DNA from: Cephalotus follicularis | Taxonomy: Eukaryota; Streptophyta; Magnoliopsida; Oxalidales; Cephalotaceae | NCBI GenBank assembly: GCA_001972305.1 | Contig: BDDD01003360.1 | Coordinates: forward strand, 62,001 to 126,000 | Direction: 5' to 3' | Length of the DNA stretch: 64,000 nt | Program-made: the position numbers and the translations under genes | Notes under the pieces: generated by a model | Seen by the model: the letters and a program-made list of their open reading frames with translations, nothing else | Databases searched by the model: none | Told to the model about the DNA's origin: nothing | In this document: positions 23,883 to 34,600 of the stretch, piece by piece | How positions within the stretch are numbered: the first letter of the stretch is position 1 | Layout: the number at the start of each line of letters is the position of its first letter

Positions 23883-24026
23883 TGTAACACCCGGGATTTT
23901 CATTTAAGTGTAATATTGCTTTTCCAATGTAATTTTACACCTTGTGTTAATGAGAATCGTGTTTTCCCTCTTTCCTGTGTTGAAACGTTGCAAGAAAGTG
24001 TGTTGTTGTGTGTTTTTGTGCAGGGG

Positions 24027-24106
24027 CAGCCGACTGCCACAAGGAGGCAGCCGACTGGTGGGAGTGTCGGCAGAAACAGCCGACTGCCAAGCGAGGCAGT
24101 CGACTG
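24027..24106. promoter_or_regulatory. CAGTCGACTG-type decamer cluster 1 in LTR E
   Basis: Decamers start at 24027, 24048, 24077 and 24097 (intervals 21, 29, 20). They lie about 100-200 bases upstream of a TTAAAA/CT-rich stretch near 24207-24245 that may be the promoter and transcript start. Confidence 0.65.
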
Positions 24107-24625
24107 CCATGCGCCAGACAGCCCACGTGTTTTCTGCCTTAAATGAGAAATGGGAGAGTGTTTTGGCATTATTGCTTTTGGCAGAGGAGGGGTCGGGGGT
24201 TTTCTCCTTAAAACACAACATTTCTCTCCTCTCCCTCCATCTTTCTTTGTGATTCAAGAGAGTTTGAGAGTGAAAGTGTGTGTGTGTGTTGAGGCTTTGT
24301 GAAGTTTGTGTTGAAACCGAAAGTTTGGAGGCTTGGCAGTGGGATTTCGGGCTTGTTGAAGGTGGCTGATCGTGTTGGGGTTGTAAGAGCTTTGGATTTA
24401 AGCTTGAAGAGGTGGATTGCAACTCCTAACTTGGAGTTCTAAGGTAGGGGGAAGTCTCTTTTGCAACATAATTTCAATTGTAAATGTTTTTGATGAAATA
24501 AAATGCATGTTTATGTTATATTGTGAGTTTGGAACGTGTATGTGCATAAATATGTCATTTTGGGTTGTGTTGGGTGTGTGTTGGTGGCTGTTTTAGCAGC
24601 TGGTTTTTACACTTACTGCAGAATC

Positions 24626-24933
24626 CAATCGACTGCCCACCTCGGACAGTCGACTGCCAACGGGTCCAGCCGACTGTCTAGGGAGGCCAGTCGACTGCCC
24701 ACGTTCGTTTCCCAAAAATGTCTACAGAGGTAGTGTAGTTGACTGTCGTAGGTCGACAGTCGACTGCGGGGGTGTGGACAGCCGACTGTCGTGACGGCCA
24801 GCCGACTGTCGAGAGTGGGCAGCCGACTGTCTATGCAGACAGCCGACTGCCTGGTCATGTAGCCGACTGCCTGGGATTGGCAGCCGACTACTTTGAGGGG
24901 AACAGCCGACTGCCAGTGGTGGGCAGCTGACTG
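24626..24933. promoter_or_regulatory. CAGTCGACTG-type decamer cluster 2 in LTR E, 21-base phased
   Basis: Fourteen copies or near copies start at 24626, 24647, 24667, 24688, 24736, 24757, 24779, 24799, 24820, 24840, 24860, 24881, 24903 and 24924. Intervals are 21, 20, 21, 48, then 21, 22, 20, 21, 20, 20, 21, 22, 21. The 10-11 base spacers differ in sequence, so the motif and its spacing are kept but the spacer is not. Most copies are CAGCCGACTG or CAGTCGACTG. No other feature explains this layout. Confidence 0.85.
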
Positions 24934-25322
24934 TTGGGGGCCTGTTTTGCCCGTGAACATATGTATGCATCGTGTATTGTGATGTTTTGCTTCGTGAAGC
25001 TTTATAAACTGTTTATGCTATCGTGATCATTGAGTTTGAACTGTTATAACATATTTCTGGAAGTGCATTGTAGTTAATGAAAAATCAATACTTTATACGA
25101 AATTATATGTTTTGAGAAATATATATACTTTCGAACAGTGAAAATGACTTCCAAAAACACCGTGAACTGAGTTTTTTGATATCGAGAACCGTGAACCGTG
25201 ACATCGTGAAAATGAGTTTGTTTTCAGGTATTTTGTTTTATAAACTACTTGGAAAACTGTTTTGAGCATCGAGATGACTGTGATTGTGATTGAGCTTGAC
25301 TGTGATTGAGGACTAATGACAT

Positions 25323-25334
25323 CTTTCTTATAGG
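25323..25334 (+). promoter_or_regulatory. Splice-acceptor-like site ahead of gag in E
   Basis: TTTCTTATAG|GAACCT ends six bases before the gag ATG (25340). Element F has CCTTATAG|GAGACAGG at the same place relative to its gag ATG (36122/36120 on the minus strand). With the donor-like block in the LTR it could bound a leader intron. This is inference only. Confidence 0.4.
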
Positions 25335-25339
25335 AACCT

Positions 25340-28300
25340 ATGGACGGTCGTAGAAGGCGCGGAAGGCGTAGGCCTGTGAACGAGGATGTTCCTGAGGAAG
25401 TGAATACGGGTGGAGATCATAATGCTCCACCAGAGGCAGTGCCGAATGTTAGAGATCCTATGGACCGCATCGCTGACTATATCCAGCAGCAGATAGCTGC
25501 CAATCAGCAACAGATGGCCGCTAATGCAGCCAATATGGAGGAGATGCGGAGGATGTATGCTCAGGCTCAGCCGATGGCTCCAGCTCAGGGTGGACATGAT
25601 GATGGTAGCCGGTTTGGCAGAAACCTAGAGAAGTTTATGAGGCAGAACCCACCCAGTTTCAGGGGAGAGTTGGATGCTACCGTCGCTGAGAGATGGCTTC
25701 AGCACCTTGAGAAGATTTTCGAGGTGATGGAGTGTTCTGATAGGCAGAAATTGAGGTTTACCGTGTACCGGTTATGGGGAGAGGCCACTCACTGGTGGGA
25801 GATGGTCTGTGCTAAATGGGAGGATACTGGAGTTGTAGGCACCTGGGAGGGGTTCCAGGAGGAGTTTCTGGCAGCGTATGTGCCACGCGTTGAGCGTGAG
25901 CGGAGTGAGACGGAGTTCCTGGAGCTACGTCAGGGAGAGATGACCGTGGCTGAGTACCAGGCCAAGTTTGTTGAGCTCGCCAGACATTCAGCCTACTTGG
26001 TTGCAGATGTGGAGAAGAAGGTCCGGAGGTTCTTGAGGGGCTTGCGACCGGATCTTCGGTCACGGATCAGAGTGATGGAGCTTGGTACCTTTGTAGAGGT
26101 TACCCAGAAAGCAAGGTTGTTGGAAAGTGTGTTGAATGAGGACAGGGTCGAGAGGGCCCGAGCACAACAGAGCAGGCAGACACAGAGTCAGTCTAGACCG
26201 GCATCGTCCAAGTGGCAAGGCAGTGGTTCCCCGACGAAGTCCCTGAGGAACAGGAACCGGCAGACAGCTTCACAGGGTGCTCCTAGTCAGGGGAGTGATG
26301 CTAGGACTGGGGTTTGTTACCACTGTGGTCGTGCAGGTCATCAGCAGAAGGATTGTTGGCTGAAGAAAGGGTTATGTCTGAGGTGTGGCACAGCGGGACA
26401 TTCCGTGAGGGATTGCCCGAAGGGAGCAGCGACGGCACCTACTGGGCCAGCTGGTGGTAGTGCTTCCGCAGCAGGACCGTCACAGCGCAGAGATACTGGC
26501 AAGGGCATAGCGAAAGGTAGAGTTTTCGTTCTCACTCAGACAGAGGTTCCAGAGTCTACTTCTGTTGTGGGAGGTACTGTATATGTTTATGGTTTCACTG
26601 CTAGAGCTTTGATGGATTCAGGAGCATCACATTCTTTCATTGCTTCCCGTTTTGCATCATGTTTGGATGTGTCTCCTGTTTGTATGCCTTTTGTTCTTGA
26701 TGTGAGCACACCTTCTGGAGGTTCTATGTGTGCAGACTCGGTGTACCGAGGTTGTGAGCTTTCTGTTGCAGGTGTTGTGTTGTGTGCAGACTTGATCGTG
26801 CTACCCCTTTATGACTTTGATGTTATTTTGGGTATGGATTGGTTGTCAGCCTACCGTGCACAGTTGGACTGTTACAATAAGGTGGTGGATATTTGCTTGC
26901 TTGATGGGACTACCTTTCAGTTCCAGGGAGACAGAGGCTTCTCGATGCCGATTATATCTTTTATTCGTGCATCAAGGTATCTGGAAAAAGGGTGCGAAGG
27001 GTTCCTTGCGTATGTGGTTGAAACAAGGAAGGAGAAGGGCAAAAGTCTGGAGGAGGTTCCTGTTGTAAGTGAGTTCCCGGATGTATTTCCTCCAGATCTA
27101 GTGTCCTTACCACCGAGGAGAAGTATGGAGTTTGTGATCGATCTGGTCCCGGGTACGGCTCCTGTCTCTAAGGCGCCTTACTGTATGGCTCCTGCTGAGT
27201 TGCGAGAGTTGAAGTTACAGTTGCAAGACTTGATCGATAAGGGTTTTGTGCGACCCAGTGTTTCTCCTTGGGGTGCGCCCGTACTTTTTGTGAAGAAGAA
27301 GGATGGGTCGATGAGGCTTTGCATCGACTATAGGATGTTGAACAAGGTGACTATCAAAAACAAATATCCTCTTCCACACATCGAGGATCTTTTTGACCAG
27401 TTGCAAGGGTCGAGTGTGTTTTCTAAACTCGATTTGAAGTCGGGTTATCACCAGCTGAGGGTGAAGGAAGGAGACGTAGAGAAGACTGCTTTCCGAACGA
27501 GGTATGGTCACTATGAATTCTTGGTTATGCCTTTTGGTGTCACCAACGCACCAGCAGCGTTCATGTCCCTGATGAACGACGTGTTCTGACCGTTTTTGGA
27601 TCTGTTTGTGGTGGTGTTTATAGATGACATACTGGTGTTCTCAAGGAATGAGGAAGAGCATGTCTATAATCTGAGGCTAGTTTTGCAGACTCTCCGAGAG
27701 CATAAGTTGTATGCTAAGTTTAGTAAGTGCGAATTCTGGCTCGACCATGTGATCTTCTTGTGTCACATCGTGTCTGGAGTAGGTTTGGCGGTGGATCCGT
27801 CGAAGACAGAGGTGGTACGAGATTGGCCGCGTCCAAAAAATGTGACAGAGGTACGTAGTTTCCTTGGTTTGGCGGGATACTACCGGAGGTTCATCCAGAA
27901 CTTCTCGAGGATAGCAGTACCTTTGACAAGGCTGACTCAAAAGAAAACCTTGTTTGTTTGGGATGATGACTGTGAAACCAGTTTCTGTGATCTGAAGGAT
28001 CGGCTGATCTCCGCTCCTGTTCTGGCATTACCCGAGGGTAATGAGGGCTTTACGGTGTACAGTGATGCTTCGGGCAAGGGCCTGGGTTGCGAGTTGATGC
28101 AACGAGGCAGGGTGATCGCTTATGCTTCGCAGAAGCTGAAGCCATATGAGGAGAACTATCCGACTCATGATCTCGAGCTAGCATCTATCGTTTTTGCTCT
28201 TCAGAAATGGAGACACTACCTGTATGGAGCAGAGTGTGAGATTTTTACCGATCACAAGAGCCTGAGGTACTTATTCTGTCAGGATACACTGAATATGAGG

Positions 28301-29008
28301 CAGCGTCGTTGGGTAGAGTTCTTCAACGATTACGACTGCAGTATTCAGTACCATCCAGGGAAGGCAAATGTGGTTGCGGATGCTTTGAGCCGCAAGGCTA
28401 TGCTTGCTAGTATGATGGTGTCTCAGTGGAAGTTATTGGAGGACTTTCAGGAATGGTCTCCATTCAATCAGTCACCGGGGCTCATTTTAGCGGACATGCG
28501 AGTACAGCCCGAGTTACTACATCACATCAGAGATGCACAACCACATGATCCTGAATTGCAGCGGATTCGAGAGAATCTGGATTCGGAGCCTGATTTTAAA
28601 GTACACGAGGACGGTATTATGAGATATCGGGGGCGTGTATGTCTTCCGAATGAGCCTAGTGTGAAGGATGAGCTACTCCGAGGGGCTCATAAATCTATGT
28701 ACAGCATCCATCCTGGTAGTACCAAGATGTATCAAGACATGAAGAAGTGTTACTGGTGGCCTGGCATGAAACGAGAGATCGCCGAATATGTGGTGAAGTG
28801 TTATACTTGTCAGACAGTTAAGGCCGAGCACCAGAGACCGGCAGGTTTGCTGCAGCCCCTACCGATTCCAGAGTGGAAGTGGGAGCATGTGACGATGGAT
28901 TTTGTTTCGGGTTTTCCCTTGACTCGGAACCGCCACAATGCAGTGTGGGTAATTGTGGATCGACTCACGAAGTCAGCTCACTTTTTGCCTACTCATGTTT
29001 CTGACTGA
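25340..29008 (+). pseudogene. E: Ty3/gypsy gag-pol, one internal stop and truncated integrase
   Basis: A long frame encodes gag, protease, RT, RNase H and the start of integrase, the Ty3 order. Starting at ATG 25340: basic N-terminus, gag core, two CCHC knuckles ([14 protein letters not shown] at about residue 326 and [14 protein letters not shown] shortly after), an aspartic protease motif (DSGASHSF, about residue 428), then RT ([14 protein letters not shown]). The frame stops at TGA 27587-27589, where the related element F has an arginine codon. The same frame resumes without shift through the RT catalytic motif (FIDDILVFS), RNase H ([12 protein letters not shown]) and the HHCC integrase zinc region with the first core Asp (TMDFVSGFP). 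It ends at 29008, where the rest of integrase is missing and LTR tail sequence begins. Apart from the stop and the truncation it is well preserved. It is probably a Tekay-like chromovirus; the chromodomain end is absent, so that is inferred from B and F. Confidence 0.9.
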
Positions 29009-29106
29009 TGTCTGTTTAAAAGTTTTAAATTTTATCGTTCTCTGTATAAGCTGGATATCTGTTAAATTTCCATGTTGTATGTTGTTAATGCAAGCGGGGT
29101 ATGACA
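29009..29106 (+). mobile_element. E: last 98 bases of the 3' LTR
   Basis: Ends GGGGTATGACA, one base from the family's GGGGTGTGACA, and is followed by target duplicate GTATC (29107-29111). The rest of the 3' LTR, the PPT and the integrase end are deleted. Confidence 0.75.
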
Positions 29107-29210
29107 GTATCCCTTGTCATTCTTGGTTTCGACCGCGGCCTAGGGTTTAGATAAATGTCAACCCTAGGTAAAGCCACGATAACTATAAATCTATGAACGC
29201 ACAGAGACTA
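29107..29210 (-). mobile_element. D: 5' LTR, segment 2
   Basis: Matches D's 3' LTR around 7405-7510 and D2 around 13170-13275 (CGACCGCGGCCTAGGG, AACTATAAATCTATGAAC). It is bounded by E on the left and F on the right, where it breaks at GACTA. Confidence 0.82.
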
Positions 29211-30361
29211 TGTCACACCCCGTTTCTCATAAACAACATTTAAGTGGTAGCAATTAACATAATATCCGGCTTATTCTTTTTCGATAAATTTTAACTTTTC
29301 AAACAGTTATAACAAAGGAGGAACCATTCGATAATAAGCCGAATTAAAACGCAACACGCATCCCATACCACGTGTTGCCAACAACATAAATAAACCATTT
29401 GTCGAAAGCCCTCAAACGGAGTGTGAATTAAAACATTCAGTATGGTATCTGATCATTTACAGATGACCATCAAAATACTTTATCCCAGTAATACAGTTAT
29501 CCAAATAAATTAATCCGTCACAATAACTAGAAATCCATCGGTTACAACAACATAACACAATAACAGTTTAGCAATTCAAATAAGTGTTACAATGCCACCA
29601 GCTAACATTATTACAATTATGCTTCTCCACGAGCGTCCATATAGGTCCCACTGCATCAATCTGAAATGTAGGGGGTTAGCCTTTGTCGTCACTCGGCTAA
29701 GTAGAGAAGTTATAAATGCAATTCGGGGTCAATAATAATGAAGTCAGGTATGAATGCACAATGATGCAGTACACAGTATATAACAGTACATATACATATA
29801 TAATATGTATATTTATCAGTATAACCAAACATGTCCTCAAGTGGACCACTCAAACACAATCAGTACAAACAATGTCCACGTTACTTGCACGGCGGTGGTA
29901 ACAATGGTCCGGACACGGTAAACAGTAATAGTATGGCGGCTAGGTACCAACAGTAACCCGCTAACGGCAACAGTGGATACGATACTGAGCAAGGTGGCTA
30001 AGTAGCAACAATACCCCGCTAGTGGCAACAGTAACAATCACTTTCAATAGTCAACTCAAGTGATGCATAATTATAAACACTTGAAACAGTAATATCAATG
30101 TATAGCCATCTCTTGAACAGTTCATAATATTTGGAGGTTACTTCCCCCGTCATTTTGAAAATATATATATTTTTTCGTACAAAATAATGATTTGTCTGGA
30201 AATCATATATAAACTTCTAAAATGATAAACATTTTAGAAAACAATCACAATTCGGTTAACAGTACAATATATAATGCAAACATATGCTCAGAATGCGTCC
30301 AAGATCGTTAGCGTCGTGCCTATGTTTACCACCTTTTCCAAGGTACGATTATTCCCTGTAA

Positions 30362-30610
30362 CAGTCGGCTCTTTCCTTTAACAGTCGGCTGTTCCCTTGA
30401 GCAGTCGGTTGTTTTCCTCTAACAGTCGACTGTTGTGGGCGAGTAACACATGACCAGTCAGCTGTTTTTCCTCAACAGTCGACTGCCTCCACAAACAGTG
30501 TTCTCTTTCTACCATTTCTAGGTAACTAACGCATGCACAGTCGGCTGTCTTCTCTCGACAGTCGGCTATGAACCTTAAGCAGTCGACTGTTCCCCTTGAA
30601 CAGTTGGCTG
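30362..30610. promoter_or_regulatory. CAGTCGGCTG-type decamer cluster 2 in F 3' LTR
   Basis: Decamers start at 30362, 30382, 30402, 30423, 30455, 30476, 30538, 30559, 30580 and 30601. Intervals are 20, 20, 21, 32, 21, 62, 21, 21, 21, so even the gaps are near three and six helical turns. The cluster lies downstream of the donor-like site in the direction of transcription. Confidence 0.82.
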
Positions 30611-31328
30611 TTCTGTAGACCAGGAACATGCAATTTGTCCAATTTACATCCAATCAGTTAATTGAATATCATTCAACCATATTCGTTCAATAGAATATCA
30701 ACAATAGTCCATAGAGCACAATCACAGTTCATGCATTTTCTCTATTTCATCTTATCATCAGTAAATCCGACTTAGTAATGCATGCAAATAAACCAATTCT
30801 CAATCTATAACTCAGTACACTTATTATGTTAACAGTTCACTGTGAGCATGATATTTAGCCAGAGAGTTCACAATCCATTAACCAGGCATTGCATTAATGA
30901 TCACCATTACTATTAAACTCAAAGTTACACATATAACTTTCCACAATTTCCCCCTACCTTTGATTTCAAGTTAGAAATCAGAAGTCCACCTCTTTGTGTT
31001 CCAACAGTGACGTTTTGAGCACCCCAGAAGCTTCAGCTCCAATCCAGTAGCTCCAACCCATGACTTCCAAGCTTTCCTTCTTGGCCCAAATGTTGGGCAA
31101 AGTCCTTCTTCCTCCTTTCTTTTCTCAATCTCTCATTGTGTTTCCTCTTTGTTCAAATGCTGGGTGAGAGAGGCGAATGGGAGAGTGTTCTTCTGCCATT
31201 TCTTTCCCTTATCCTGTTGCATGGCACTAAATGCACTTGCATTTATTAGGCCTCTGATAGTGCCTGAAAGATGCCCTTGTTAGTTGTTGCATGTGATCTC
31301 ATCACATGCAACAAAACAGAGTACAAAC

Positions 31329-31457
31329 CAGTCGGCTGTCTTCTTGGCTATGGTTGCCAGGTGGCTCGACAGCCCACCAGTTGGCTGGTTCGTCCAACCA
31401 GTCGACTGCTTCATTAAACAGTCCACCAGTCGGCTGGTCTATAATACCAGTCGACTG
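31329..31457. promoter_or_regulatory. CAGTCGGCTG-type decamer cluster 1 in F 3' LTR
   Basis: Decamers start at 31329, 31378, 31399, 31427 and 31448, with a partial copy at 31419. They lie upstream of the likely promoter and CT-rich leader (about 31080-31200 on the minus strand). Confidence 0.65.
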
Positions 31458-31611
31458 CCCCAGTCCATATTTCAACAATTATACTTCTAAGTACTTTAAT
31501 TTGATCTAGAAATCACCATATTAACCGGAAAATTCATCTTTCTCATTAATTCAATAACAAGATTACATTGGAATTCAAATATCACAATATGCGAAAATTT
31601 CGGGTGTTACA

Positions 31612-31625
31612 TCCACCCCTCCTTC
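31612..31625 (-). other. Polypurine tract of F
   Basis: The reverse complement reads GAAGGAGGGGTGGA directly before the LTR start TGTAACACCC. It compares with AAGGAGGGGAGGA before B's 3' LTR. Confidence 0.85.
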
Positions 31626-31656
31626 AAGAAATTCTGACTTCGGAATTAAAATAACA

Positions 31657-34600
31657 CTAGAACAAATGCGAGTAACGCTCTCGGATATCATCCTCACGCT
31701 CCCAAGTGGCCTCATCCAGTCGGTGGAATTTCCATTGAACCTTGACCGTGGATGGTTCGGCTCCTCAAAGTCTGTGTCTTCCAAACCTTTGCACGAAAGA
31801 CGTCGTGCACATTTGACAGTGCAGGAGGTAAGGCAAGCTGGTAGGCTACCTCCCCAACTCTTTCCAGAATCTCAAAAGGACCAATATAGCGTGTATCTAA
31901 TTATCCCTTTTTTCCAAACCTTTGCACGCCCTTCCATGGTGAAACCTTTAAGAACACATGATCACCAACACTGAAGGTCAAAGGCCTCTTCTTAACACTG
32001 TCCACATAGATATTCTGCCAGCTCTGAGCTGCAAGCAACTTCTCTTTAATCATCCTGATATTTTCTGAAGTTTCCTCTACTAACTCAGTCCCGAGTAAAG
32101 GTCGCTCCCCGATCTCATCCCAACAAACAGGAGATCTGCACTTCCTCCCATACAGCGCTTCAAACGGTGCCATGCTAATACTGGAATGATAGCTGTTATT
32201 ATAAGAAAACTCTATCAAAGGAATGTGATCCTCCCACGTACCAGCAAAGTCGATAACACAAGCCCGTAGCATATCCTCCAAGGTATGGATGGTACGCTCA
32301 GACTGCCCATCTGTCTGAGGGTGGAAGGCAATACTCAGGTTCAGCTTCGTCCCAAAAGCTGGTTGAAATCTCTTCCAGAAGTTGGAAGTAAAGACAACAT
32401 CCCTGTCACAAACAATACTCACAGGAACACCATGCAGTCTTAGGATCTCCTTAACATACAAATGAGCCAACTTGCTCGCAGAGTCCGTGACGTGAGTAGG
32501 TAGAAAATGAGTTGACCTCGTGAGCCTATCCACGATAACACACACCGCATTGTGACGATGCCTAGTCAGTGGAAATCCTGAAACAAAATCCACCGCTATG
32601 TGTTCCCACTTCCACTCCGCCACTGGCAACGGCTGCAATAATCCTGCTGGCCTCTGGTGCTCGGCCTTAACTATTGGGCAAGTCAAAAACCTTGCTAAAT
32701 ACCTGGAGATTTCTCGTTTCATGCCAGGCCACCAGTAATCCCTCTTCATGTCTTGGTACATTTTTCTGCTACCAGGGTGAATGCTGTACTGAGATTTATT
32801 AGCCCCGTAAAGCAACTCACTCTTTAAACCATGTTCATTCGGAAGACACACCCGTCCTCAAAATCTTAAAACACCATCGGCATGTACCCAAAGATCAGAC
32901 TCCGAGTCCAAATTCTCTCGAATCCGTTGTAATTCAGGATCGCATGCTTGAGCGTTCTTTATTTTGCCAAGCAAAACCGGTTGTACTCTCATGCTAGCCA
33001 TAAAGACTCCAAGTGACTGATTAAATGGAAAGCACTCTTGGAAGTCTTCTAACATCTTCTATTGCGATACCATCGTACTGAAAATCATAGCCTTGCGACT
33101 CAAGGCATCAGCGACCACATTCGCTTTCCCCGTGTGGTACTCAACACTGCAATCATAATCGTTAAAGAATTCTACCCATCTTCGTTGCCTCATGTTCAGT
33201 GTATCTTGGCAGAACAAGTACCTTAAACTCCTATGATCTGTAAATATTTCAAACTCACCCCATAAAGGTAGTGCCTCCACTTCTGAAGGGCGAAGATAAT
33301 AGCTGCAAGTTCAAGGTCATGTGTCAGGTAGTTTTCTTCATGCGGCTTTATCTTTCAAAAAGCATAAGCGATCACTTTGCCTCGCTGCATCAGTACGCAG
33401 CCCAAGCCCTTACCTGATGCATCACTGTAGACTGCAAAGCCTTCATTACCATCAGGTAATGCCAAGATAGGAGCAGAAACTAACCGATCCTTCAGCTCAC
33501 GGAAACTAGCTTCACAATCTTCGTCCCAGACAAATAAGGTCTTCTTCTGGGTCAGTCTAGTCAAAGGCACGGCTATCCTCGAAAAGTTCTGGATAAACCT
33601 CTTGTAATACCCCGCCAAGCCAAGAAAACTGCGCACTTCCGTCACATTCTTCGGTTGCGGCCAGTCCCGCACAACCTTGGTCTTTGATGGATCCATCGTT
33701 AAGCCTTCACCAGATACGATGTGACCGAGAAAGATCATATGATCAAGCCAGAATTCACACTTTCCAAACTTGGCATACAACCGATGCTCTATGAGAACCT
33801 GCAATACCAGCCTCATATGATGAGTGTGTTCCTCCTCACTCCTCGAGTATACCAGTATGTCATCAATAAACACTACGACAAACTGATCTAGGTATGGCCG
33901 GAATACGTCATTCGTCAATGACATGAAAGCTGTCGGCGCATTGGTAACACCAAACGGCATCACCAAGAACTCGTAGTGACCATACCGTGTTCGGAAGGCA
34001 GTCTTCTCAATGTCTCCTTCCCTTACTCTTAGTTGGTGATAACCCAATCTCAAATCGAGCTTAGAAAACACCCTTGACCCTTGCAACTGGTCAAACAAAT
34101 CCTCAATGTGGGGTAAAGGATACTTGTTCTTGATGGTTGCCTTATTCAACATTCGGTATTCGATGCAAAGCCTCATCGACCCATCCTTCTTCTTGACAAA
34201 TAACACAGGCACACCCCACGGAGAAACACTGGGTCTAACAAAAGCCTTATCAATCAGGTCTTGTAACTGTAACTTCAGCTCTTGCAACTCGACATGAGCC
34301 ATCCGATAAGTTGATTTAGAGATAGGAGCCATCCCAAGAATAAGATCAATTACGAACTCCATACTTCTCTTTGGTGGTAAAGACCCCAAATCATCAGGAA
34401 ACACGTCCGGAAATTCACACACAACTGGAATCTCTTCCATACTCAAACCTTTCTCTTTCCTTTGGTCAATTACGTAAGCCATGTATCATTCGCATCCGTT
34501 CTCTATATACCTCGATGCTCGAATAAAGGATATGATCGGTGTCGAGAACCCTTTGTCTCCCTTGAACTAAAATGTCATTCCATCGGGTAGACAAAAATCC

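Larger units (their letters stand above)
23883..25316 (+). mobile_element. E: truncated 5' LTR of a Ty3/gypsy element
   Basis: Starts TGTAACACCCGGGATTTT after the target site GTATC. The 5' end resembles LTR K. It lacks the later LTR part seen in K (the GCCGCTAGCGGGGTA region onward), the GTGTGACA terminus and a PBS. Sequence passes from LTR-like text at about 25310 straight into the gag-proximal leader, so a deletion joined them; the exact point is uncertain. It carries two decamer clusters and a donor-like AAG|GTAGGG at 24443/24444. Confidence 0.8.
29211..31611 (-). mobile_element. F: 3' LTR of a Ty3/gypsy element
   Basis: On the minus strand it runs from TGTAACACCCGAAATTTTCG (31611) to GGGGTGTGACA (29211), 2401 bases. 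It matches the interrupted right LTR (36220-37375 plus 40081-40918). A PPT abuts it at 31612. Its 5' end resembles solo LTR J, its middle that of K. It has a donor-like AAAG|GTAGGGGG (GT at 30957-30956) and the late block CTAACCCCCTACATTTCAG (about 29660-29678). Two decamer clusters lie on either side of the donor. Confidence 0.92.

Noticed and set aside
23904-24422. 172-codon minus-strand frame in LTR E
   Set aside because: Antisense to the LTR, spans decamers and a CT-rich leader, and is absent from the homologous LTR K.
24626-24933. CRISPR array
   Set aside because: Repeats are 10-base palindromes with 10-11 base spacers in a plant retrotransposon LTR; no cas genes, no leader, wrong repeat and spacer sizes.
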